From assembly GCA_019310195.1 (NCBI GenBank), contig JAFDET010000275.1:1-5935 (forward strand): DNA of 5,935 bases. The letters are read 5' to 3'. Below the pieces are notes generated by a model that was given only the letters and a program-made list of their open reading frames with translations, had not been told where the DNA came from and did not search any database. The DNA comes from Deltaproteobacteria bacterium. Lineage in GTDB: Bacteria; Myxococcota_A; UBA9160; JAFDET01. Position numbers and translations under genes: made by a program. This document shows, piece after piece, positions 1 to 4,957 of this stretch (within the stretch, counting starts at the first letter, position 1; each line of letters begins with the position of its first letter).

Positions 1-131
1 TGGCGCTCTTCGCACCGGAGCGCGAGAGCGACGCGCTCTCACAGCTGGACTCGCGGATCGAGCACCTCTCGCTGGCGGCGGACCCGCACTTCCAGGATGT
101 CTTCATCGAGGACATGCGCTTCCCGGGGTGA
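1..131 (+). CDS. C-terminal fragment of ASKHA-domain corrinoid-activation ATPase (RACo/DUF4445-like)
   Basis: The 5' part lies outside the window. The frame starts at base 3 and gives 42 residues before TGA at 129-131. The tail contains SRIEHLSLAADPHFQDVFIE and ends DMRFPG. This matches the usual end of RACo-type proteins: an R-I-E-x-L-x-L-A-x-D-P-x-F-x-x-x-F-x-E-A-[ML]-x-F-P pattern. Known members are cytoplasmic iron-sulfur ATPases that reduce inactive Co(II) corrinoid proteins to active Co(I) at the cost of ATP. The ferredoxin and nucleotide-binding parts are not visible, so the call rests on this tail plus the corrinoid genes that follow. It would be the natural reactivator for the corrinoid protein at 3305-3949. 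Another protein with a similar tail cannot be excluded. Confidence 0.72.
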   Translation, partial: ALFAPERESDALSQLDSRIEHLSLAADPHFQDVFIEDMRFPG

Positions 132-155
132 ACCGGGGCGGACCGCCACCACGCA

Positions 156-165
156 GTAGCGCTAC
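156..165. repeat. 10-base perfect palindrome in the leader upstream of the first URO-D-like gene
   Basis: GTAGCGCTAC reads the same on both strands. It is followed at once by a second, overlapping palindrome ACCATGGT (164-171). Both lie 25-40 bases after the stop of the RACo-like gene and about 140 bases before the next start. A dimeric regulator could bind such a site, but no second copy was noticed in the window and no regulator gene is present. Chance occurrence is quite possible. Confidence 0.3.
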
Positions 166-179
166 CATGGTCGGGGCAG

Positions 180-202
180 CGCCGGCACGCGAGCTGCCGG
201 CG
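180..202 (+). repeat. GC-rich hairpin, possible terminator or leader structure
   Basis: The perfect 8-base arms CGCCGGCA (180-187) and TGCCGGCG (195-202) flank a 7-base loop. It lies 49 bases after the RACo-like stop codon. No T-run follows, so a standard intrinsic terminator is not supported. It could slow or end transcription of the upstream gene, protect the 3' end, or belong to the leader of the next gene. It is followed by a possible second hairpin with arms GAGGG (214-218) and CCCTC (231-235). Confidence 0.4.
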
Positions 203-291
203 GAGTGCGCGGCGAGGGAATGAAAGCAAGCCCTCCTTCATCGAGTCTGGGTTCGATATCCTGAACCCCGTCCAGTGCCAGGTCGAATGCC

Positions 292-297
292 AGGAGG
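292..297 (+). promoter_or_regulatory. Ribosome binding site deciding the GTG start at 304
   Basis: A consensus AGGAGG lies 6 bases before GTG 304. The alternative in-frame ATG at 319 would be 21 bases away, which is too far for this site. The GTG is therefore the better start. Confidence 0.75.
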
Positions 298-303
298 AGT
301 GGA

Positions 304-1434
304 GTGAGCGCAGAAGCCATGACCTCTCGCGAGCGCCTGTTGGCCGCGCTCCGGGGAGACCCGGTGGATCGCATCCCCTGGTCGCCCTGCGTCGATGGCT
401 ACTTCCTGTCGTCGCTGCCCGCAGACCAGATGCTCGACGAGCGGGAGTTCCACAAGGAGATCGGCTCGGACGCCCTGCTGCGTCACGTGCCGCTCTACGA
501 GTCGACCGCGCCCTCGACGGGCGGAAGGCCCGGGAATCCCCGCGTCGATTCCCGGATTGAGCGCCTGGACGACGGGACGCTTCGCTTCACCTACGAGACG
601 AAGGTGGGCTCGCTCTTCGAAGAGCTCGAATGGAATCCCATGTCGCCCTTCGTCCCCTGGTTCACCCGGCGAAAGCTCCAGACCCTCGAGGACATCAAGG
701 TCTACATGTACGCGCTGGAGACGATGTCGATGGTTCCCAAACCCGCGTACTTCCGGGAGGCCGTCGAGCGCCTCGGCGACGACGGGCTGGTCACGGCCGA
801 CGGTCCCACCAGCCCGATGGAGCATCTCATCAACAACGAGATGGGGCTGGAGAAGCTCACCTACGCTTTTGCCGACGACCCGGACACGATGGAGCAGTGC
901 TTCGAGCGGATGCACGAGCTCAACCTCAAGGCGTACGCGATCCTGGCCGAGAGCGAGGCGGAGGTCGTGATCAGCTACGAAAACCTCTCCACCACGCTGA
1001 CCTCTCCCACCCTCTACGAGCGCTTCGACCAGAGGTACTGCAACGACTACGCCTCGATCTGCCGCGGGGCGGGCAAGACCTACCTCACGCACATGTGCGG
1101 CCGTCTCACCGGCTTCGCCGGACCGCTCTGCCACGCCGATCAGGATGGGTTCATCGACGTCGCCCCGGCCCCGACCGGAGACATCGCCTTCGGCGAGGCC
1201 AAGGCGGGATGGGCCAAGGACAAGGTGCTCGTGGGCGGCATCGACGCCACGGCTTTCGCGGGCCTTTCACCGGAAGAGATGCGCGTCTACGTTCGCGACC
1301 TGCTGGTCGAGATCGAGAAGGGAGCGGGCAGCTTCCACAAGTTCATCCTGGGGAGCGGCGACGCGCTGCCGAAGGGCACGCCCGTGCCCGTGGTTCGGGC
1401 CGTCAGCGAGACCGTGCGCGACTACTTCTCTTGA
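304..1434 (+). CDS. URO-D-like corrinoid methyltransferase (MtaA/CmuA methyltransferase-domain superfamily)
   Basis: This 376-residue cytoplasmic protein has the URO-D-superfamily layout throughout. The N-terminus (TSRERLLAALRGDPVDRIPW) has the family R-E-R-x-x-x-A-x-x-x-x-x-P-D-R-[IV]-P pattern. A His-x-Cys zinc motif (H263, C265, in THMCG) follows, then VLVGGIDAT near 308-316 and a C-terminal GTP-x-x-x-V-x-A-V segment. Relatives MtaA, MtbA and the CmuA methyltransferase domain bind zinc with His-x-Cys and a later Cys, and move methyl groups to or from corrinoid proteins. Here the late Cys position is D353 (GSGDALPKGTP). C276 is a possible alternative ligand. The surroundings (RACo-like tail, corrinoid protein, homocysteine methyltransferase) favour methyl transfer over haem synthesis. 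It has no corrinoid partner on its own strand in the window, so the partner is either the protein at 3305-3949 or one outside. The substrate is unknown. Confidence 0.88.
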   Translation: MSAEAMTSRERLLAALRGDPVDRIPWSPCVDGYFLSSLPADQMLDEREFHKEIGSDALLRHVPLYESTAPSTGGRPGNPRVDSRIERLDDGTLRFTYETKVGSLFEELEWNPMSPFVPWFTRRKLQTLEDIKVYMYALETMSMVPKPAYFREAVERLGDDGLVTADGPTSPMEHLINNEMGLEKLTYAFADDPDTMEQCFERMHELNLKAYAILAESEAEVVISYENLSTTLTSPTLYERFDQRYCNDYASICRGAGKTYLTHMCGRLTGFAGPLCHADQDGFIDVAPAPTGDIAFGEAKAGWAKDKVLVGGIDATAFAGLSPEEMRVYVRDLLVEIEKGAGSFHKFILGSGDALPKGTPVPVVRAVSETVRDYFS

Positions 1435-1471
1435 GCTCTGAAGCGACCGAGATCTGTGGTGGGGAGCTCCC

Positions 1472-2106
1472 GTGCCGGTCGTGAGCGAGGTCCCGCTCGA
1501 GATCTCGCTGGCCGAGCTGCGGCGGCTGCGCACGCTGCACTCCACGGACGGGCTGCACCCGAGCATCCGCACGCTGCTTCCCGAGATTCTCGCCCAGGTG
1601 GAGGAGCGCGAGCTGCTGCGTGTCCCGCCGGGTGCTGGAGGTGTCCGGCTCTCGCGTCCGGCTCGCCGGTGGATCGGAGCTCGCGCAGGCGGAGGCGGTC
1701 GTAAACTTGCTGGGCGAGGCGGACGAGCTGGCGATGGCCGTCGGCAGCATCGGCCCGGCGTTGGACCGCACGACCCGTGACTGGTTCGCGAACGGACGCG
1801 AGGTCGAGGCCTTCGTCCTGCGAGTGGGCCGCCGGCCGCGGGCTCGAAACGAGCGGTGCGCTGAGTCCCGGCGGGACCGGGGTCGACCTGTCCGATCAAC
1901 GCGTCGTGGTCGAGGTCGCGTCCGCGGAGCGGATCGGCGTAAAGCTCACCAGCGCCTGCATGCTGGTGCCGGTGAAGTCGGTGTCGATGGTGATCGGTCT
2001 GGGGCACGGGCTGCCGACCTGGACCCACGCGCAGGCATGTGAGCTGTGCGCTTCCCGCGACACCTGTCGGCTACGCCCGCTGGACTCGGAGCCCGCGATC
2101 GCGTGA
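1472..2106 (+). pseudogene. Frameshifted stand-alone MetH reactivation-domain-like (corrinoid reactivation) gene
   Basis: Family-like sequence continues across three frames. Part 1 (1472-1618, GTG start, GGGGAG five bases upstream) gives 49 residues ending QVEERELL. Part 2 (1620-1820) gives 67 residues including AVGSIGPALDR and EVEAFVL, resembling the family's T-I-G-x-x-[LV]-E and A-x-x-L-D segments. Part 3 (1822-2103, stop 2104-2106) gives ALSPGG, SAERIGVKLTSACMLVPVKS and a C-x2-C-x5-C tail (CELCASRDTCR). These match stand-alone B12-dependent methionine synthase activation-domain proteins common in corrinoid clusters. Each shift is +1 or equivalent. At the second, only 14 residues separate FVL from SPG, where I recall about 35, so some 65-68 bases may have been lost. 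Full-length family members are about 220 residues and the joined parts give 210. An assembly error is the main alternative. The gene follows the URO-D-like gene by 37 bases, probably in one operon. Confidence 0.7.
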
Positions 2107-2135
2107 GCAGCCCGCTCCCTGGGTTGCCTCGCTCA
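2104..2135. terminator. Imperfect inverted repeat between convergent stop codons, weak terminator candidate
   Basis: Outer arms TGAGC (2104-2108) and GCTCA (2131-2135) hold the two opposing TGA stop codons. Inner arms AGCCC (2109-2113) and GGGTT (2121-2125, one G-T pair) close a 7-base loop. A 5-base bulge separates the inner and outer stems on one side. The position between convergent genes suits a two-way terminator, but there is no T-run on either strand and stop codons alone explain part of the symmetry. Confidence 0.25.
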
Positions 2136-3308
2136 GATGGAGATGGGATATCGACCGTAACGGTGGGCCGCCTCCACCATCCAGCGCAGACGCTGGGGAT
2201 CCACGAACGGGTGGGAGTGGGCCGCCGAGAGCACGTAACCCCCACCCCGAGCCGCATCGCCGATGGCCTTCTTCACCGCCGCCTCCACCTCCTCGCGGCT
2301 CCCCCGCACCAGCAGGTGGGACACGTCGAGATTACCGATCAGCACAAGGTCGTGACCGACCTGCTCGCGGACCCGGGCCAGGTCCATGCCCGCCGTGGGC
2401 TCCATGGTGATGATGCCGTCGAAGCCCCAGTCCACGAAATGGTCCAGGAACTTGTAGATCCGTCCACAGGAATGGAAGACGAACTTGCGGCCGTGGCGGT
2501 GCACCAGGTCGGTGACACGGCGGTAGCTCTCCCCGTAGAGCTTCTCGATGAGGGACGGGCGCATGAGCGGTCCGGTCTTCTGGCCCAGGTCGTCGCCCCC
2601 GAGCACCACCTCGACCCCGGACTCCATGACGCCTTCCAGGTAGCGGAGATAGAGCTCCGTGTGGAACTCCACCACGCGCCGCACGAACTCGGGCTTCTCG
2701 TAGACCAGCTTGGTGAAGTTCACGAAGCCGATGGCCTGCCAGCTGTTCTCGAAGATGCCGGGCGCCGCGTAGCCGATGGGCAGGATGCGGTCGCCGTACT
2801 CGTCCACCAGGCGCTTGTGGAAGACAGTGGCATTGGCCACCAGGCGATCGAAGAGCGGCGCCTTCCGCTCCACCCAGGCTTCCCATGCCTGTTCGGTGTC
2901 ACACAGCGCCCGGGTGTAGTTGACGCTCATGTTGCCCTTCTCGTCGGAACCCATCTCCCAGACTCGCCCGAAGGCATCGTGCCAGACCACGCCCAGAGCA
3001 GAATCGGGGTCGGGCTGGAGCTGCATCATGGCGTAGATGGTCCAGTTGGCGTCGAAGCCGAGCTGGATGGACGCTTCCAGGGCCCCGGAGAAGTTGTCCC
3101 AGTACATCCGGTTCCAGAACCAGTTGGTATTCAGGAGCCGGCGGACGGCGCCACGGAGCAAGGGCTGGCGCAGCATGCCCGGGAAGTTCACCGCCCGCCT
3201 GTGGAGGATCTCGTTCACCGTGGCGGGATCCATGATGAGCCCCATGACCGGTACGCGGTCGGGCTCTTCGTGATTCATGGCGGTGAGGAAGCGCTCCTTG
3301 AAGTTCAC
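2133..3308 (-). CDS. URO-D-like methyltransferase, last gene of the homocysteine/corrinoid operon
   Basis: This 391-residue protein starts at GTG 3308, which overlaps the upstream stop as GTGA. A weak GGAG lies nine bases before it. Although the frame stays open further upstream, this start gives the standard family N-terminus (NFKERFLTAMNHEEPDRVPV). Other URO-D features are LGGDDLGQKTGPLMRP (236-251), the zinc motif H279-x-C281 (FHSCG), MEPTAGMDL (302-310) and LIGNLDV. At the place of the usual third zinc-ligand Cys it has H364 (SAAHSH), with H366 two residues on. From family knowledge it should transfer a methyl group between a small methylated compound and the corrinoid protein encoded just upstream, with zinc activating the substrate. 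Coupling to that gene makes it the best partner. It is clearly divergent from the URO-D-like protein at 304-1434, so the two are not a recent duplication. The substrate is not known. Confidence 0.9.
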   Translation of the reverse strand: MNFKERFLTAMNHEEPDRVPVMGLIMDPATVNEILHRRAVNFPGMLRQPLLRGAVRRLLNTNWFWNRMYWDNFSGALEASIQLGFDANWTIYAMMQLQPDPDSALGVVWHDAFGRVWEMGSDEKGNMSVNYTRALCDTEQAWEAWVERKAPLFDRLVANATVFHKRLVDEYGDRILPIGYAAPGIFENSWQAIGFVNFTKLVYEKPEFVRRVVEFHTELYLRYLEGVMESGVEVVLGGDDLGQKTGPLMRPSLIEKLYGESYRRVTDLVHRHGRKFVFHSCGRIYKFLDHFVDWGFDGIITMEPTAGMDLARVREQVGHDLVLIGNLDVSHLLVRGSREEVEAAVKKAIGDAARGGGYVLSAAHSHPFVDPQRLRWMVEAAHRYGRYPISI

Positions 3309-3949
3309 CGGCCCTGGCTCCAGGCGCGGATGATCCCGGTGCCGGTGACGGCATCGGGGGCAAAGGCGTCGGCGCCCACCTCGTGGGCGAACTCTTCGGT
3401 GAGGGCGGCTCCGCCGACGATGACCTTCACGGACTCCCGCACGCCCCGTCGGTCCAACCCCTCGATGACCCGACCGATGGCACCGGCGGACACCGTCAGC
3501 AGGCAGGACATGCCCAACGCCAGCGGCTGGTGCTCGAGAGCGGCCTCGGCGAACTGCTCCACCGTGACGTCGGTCCCCAGGTCCACGATCTCGAAGCCGG
3601 CGCTCTGCGCGTAGGTGATGAAGATGTTCTTGCCCAGGTCGTGCATGTCGCCCTGCACCGTCCCCACCACCACGGTGCCCAGCCTCTTGTCGGCCCCTGC
3701 CGACAGGTGGGGCGAGAGCAGCTCCATGGCCTGCTTGGCGATCTCGCCGGCATAGACCAGCTCGCCCAGGAACCAGTCCCCCTCCTGGAAGAGGCGCCCC
3801 ACCCGATCCAGCGCGTCCGTTACCGCCCGGACGCCCGCCTCGGCGTGAGCCGACCCTTCCTGGAGAACCGCCCGCACGGCCTCCAGGGTGGCCTCCTTGT
3901 CGAGCTCCAGCAGCGAGCCCCGCAGCTTCTCCAGCAGCTCGTCGGTCAC
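3305..3949 (-). CDS. Corrinoid-binding methyl-carrier protein (MtbC/MttC/MtaC-type, MetH cobalamin modules)
   Basis: This 214-residue cytoplasmic protein carries the methyl group on cobalt. Residues 1-85 form the helical cap region (LLEKLRGSLLELDKEATLEAV, GDWFLGELVYAGEIAKQAME). Residues about 90-210 form the Rossmann-like B12 domain with D101-x-H103-x2-G106 (GDMHDLGKN), S148-x-L150 and G179-G180. H103 should be the lower cobalt ligand, as in MetH. Length and order match small corrinoid proteins of methanogenic and demethylating systems. The GTG start at 3949 overlaps the upstream TGA as GTGA, with a weak GAGAG seven bases before it. The downstream URO-D-like gene starts within its stop in the same way. 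Such coupling suggests near-equal synthesis of all three proteins. It should be the shared carrier between the methyl-donor enzyme and the homocysteine methyltransferase, reactivated by the RACo-like ATPase. Confidence 0.94.
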   Translation of the reverse strand: MTDELLEKLRGSLLELDKEATLEAVRAVLQEGSAHAEAGVRAVTDALDRVGRLFQEGDWFLGELVYAGEIAKQAMELLSPHLSAGADKRLGTVVVGTVQGDMHDLGKNIFITYAQSAGFEIVDLGTDVTVEQFAEAALEHQPLALGMSCLLTVSAGAIGRVIEGLDRRGVRESVKVIVGGAALTEEFAHEVGADAFAPDAVTGTGIIRAWSQGR

Positions 3950-4824
3950 CCATGCACTCTCTTGGCGAGAGCCGCGATGAAGCTCGGATCGGTGCCGCAG
4001 CAGCCTCCCACGAAGCTCGCGCCGGCGTCGATCAGGGCGGGCAAGAACCCGGCGAACTGCTCTGCCGTGGTGTCGTAGATCACCTCCCCCTGGACCAGCC
4101 TGGGGATCCCGGCGTTGGGCTTGATCCAGATGGGCCGATCGGTGGCCGCCGCAAGGCGCCCGCAGACGGGGACGTAGTCCTCGACACCGTTGCCGCAGTT
4201 GGCGCCCACCACATCCACGCCCCAGGAGGTGAGATCCCTGGCGGATCGCTCGGGATCCACACCCATCATGGTGCGGTCCTTGTCACGGCCCGCGTCGAAG
4301 ACCATGCAACCCACCACCGGCAAGCCGGTGGCCAGTGCGGCCTCCACGGCCAGCCGCGCCTCGGTGAGGTCCGCCATGGTCTCCACCACGATGGCGTCGG
4401 CGCCCCCCTGGGCCTGGGCGGTGGCCTGCTCGGCGAAGGCGGCCGCCAGCTGCTCCTCGGTGACGTCGCCCATGATCAGCTGCTTGCCGCTGGGCCCCAC
4501 GGAGGCGAAGACCCGGGCTGCGTCCCCGGCCGCCCGCTTGGAGATCTCCACCCCCGCGCGGTTGATCTCGGCGACACGCTCGGCATCGGGATGCTTGCCG
4601 AACGCGATCCGGTTGGCGCGGAAGGTGTTGGTGAGGATGACCCGGCTGCCGGCCTCCACGTAGGCACGGGCCACCTCTTCCACGCGATCGGGATGCAGAA
4701 GGTTCCAGGAGTCCGGAATCTCCCCCAGCTCGAGCCCGCGCTGCTGGAGCTGGGTTCCCCACGCGCCATCGGTCAGGACCGTTCCGCCCGCCACGAGTTC
4801 ATCGATCCATCGCTGACCGGCCAT
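3946..4824 (-). CDS. Homocysteine S-methyltransferase (MetH N-terminal-module / BHMT-like)
   Basis: This 292-residue protein consists of a single homocysteine-binding barrel, like the first module of MetH. Visible motifs are D19-G-A-W-G-T (usual DGAMGT), TNTF (65-68), ETM (148-150), GANC with C210, and GGCCG with C275 and C276. These three cysteines are the zinc ligands that activate homocysteine. It lacks folate, cobalamin and reactivation modules. The next gene encodes the cobalamin module separately, so the inferred reaction is methyl-corrinoid plus homocysteine to methionine. Betaine or S-methylmethionine as a direct donor is the alternative, but coupling to a corrinoid gene argues against it. 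ATG 4824 is chosen because GGAGGAGAGG lies just upstream. GTG 4830, two codons earlier, is also possible. The frame is open to 4872, but that extension precedes the ribosome binding site. Confidence 0.93.
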   Translation of the reverse strand: MAGQRWIDELVAGGTVLTDGAWGTQLQQRGLELGEIPDSWNLLHPDRVEEVARAYVEAGSRVILTNTFRANRIAFGKHPDAERVAEINRAGVEISKRAAGDAARVFASVGPSGKQLIMGDVTEEQLAAAFAEQATAQAQGGADAIVVETMADLTEARLAVEAALATGLPVVGCMVFDAGRDKDRTMMGVDPERSARDLTSWGVDVVGANCGNGVEDYVPVCGRLAAATDRPIWIKPNAGIPRLVQGEVIYDTTAEQFAGFLPALIDAGASFVGGCCGTDPSFIAALAKRVHG

Positions 4825-4830
4825 GCTCAC

Positions 4831-4840
4831 CCTCTCCTCC
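4831..4840 (-). promoter_or_regulatory. Ribosome binding site of the homocysteine S-methyltransferase
   Basis: On the minus strand GGAGGAGAGG is followed by GTGAGC and ATG. The purine-rich site places the start at ATG 4824 or GTG 4830 and excludes the upstream part of the open frame. An upstream TCTCCTTC (minus strand, 4884-4877) could pair with GGAGGAGA and hide the site. This pairing is eight bases long with one G-U. Confidence 0.65.
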
Positions 4841-4883
4841 AATCGCCGCCGAGCGGAACAGGGCAGCGTCACGAGAGAAGGAG

Positions 4884-4889
4884 ATTGTA
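4884..4889 (-). promoter_or_regulatory. Possible -10 element (TACAAT) before the homocysteine/corrinoid operon
   Basis: TACAAT on the minus strand is close to the TATAAT consensus and stands out in GC-rich sequence. It lies 54-60 bases before the start codon, in the only sizeable gap of the minus-strand block. No convincing -35 hexamer is seen 16-18 bases upstream. The gap suggests that the three methyl-transfer genes may be transcribed separately from the sulfatase, but this element alone is weak evidence. Confidence 0.28.
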
Positions 4890-4924
4890 GGGCGCTGTCG
4901 GAGTCCGTGAGGGCCGTTTCGAGA

Positions 4925-4957
4925 CAAGACCCTTCTTCAATGAAGGTCTTGAAGAAG
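4925..4957 (-). repeat. Two overlapping, mutually exclusive inverted repeats at the 3' end of the sulfatase gene
   Basis: One hairpin pairs CTTCTTCAA (4932-4940) with TTGAAGAAG (4949-4957) around an 8-base loop, with no mismatch. The other pairs CAAGACC (4925-4931) with GGTCTTG (4945-4951), extended by TTC (4933-4935) with GAA (4942-4944) across a one-base bulge. The sulfatase stop codon (4939-4937) lies inside both. No T-run follows on the minus strand, so this is a terminator or attenuator candidate only. Confidence 0.45.

Noticed and set aside
141..240. Cobalamin riboswitch suggested by GCCACC and GGGAA near corrinoid genes
   Set aside because: The elements are in the wrong order and the B12-box and the other conserved core segments are missing.
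250..265. TATCCT at 257-262 as a -10 promoter element for the first URO-D-like gene
   Set aside because: No acceptable -35 element lies at the right distance, and the hexamer sits inside the loop of an inverted repeat.
243..270. T-arm-like sequence (GGGTTCGATATC) suggesting a tRNA
   Set aside because: The expected five-pair T stem does not form around TTCGATA, and no acceptor, D or anticodon arms are found on either side.
238..1134. Minus-strand open frame of 298 codons antisense to the first URO-D-like gene
   Set aside because: It has the composition of an antisense shadow with no recognisable motif, while the plus strand encodes a clear URO-D-like protein with a good ribosome binding site.
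2046..3614. Plus-strand open frame of 522 codons antisense to the second URO-D-like gene
   Set aside because: It is rich in His, Val, Asp, Glu and Pro, resembles no family, and lies opposite genes with clear motifs. Long antisense frames are usual in GC-rich DNA.
3309..3953. Upstream extension of the second URO-D-like frame, which would make a 606-residue fusion
   Set aside because: The extra 215 residues are Gly/Arg-rich shadow of the corrinoid gene in another frame. The family N-terminus begins exactly at GTG 3308.
3952..4890. Plus-strand open frame of 312 codons antisense to the homocysteine S-methyltransferase
   Set aside because: It lies fully opposite a gene with intact zinc-ligand motifs and is rich in His, Gly and Asp like other antisense shadows here.
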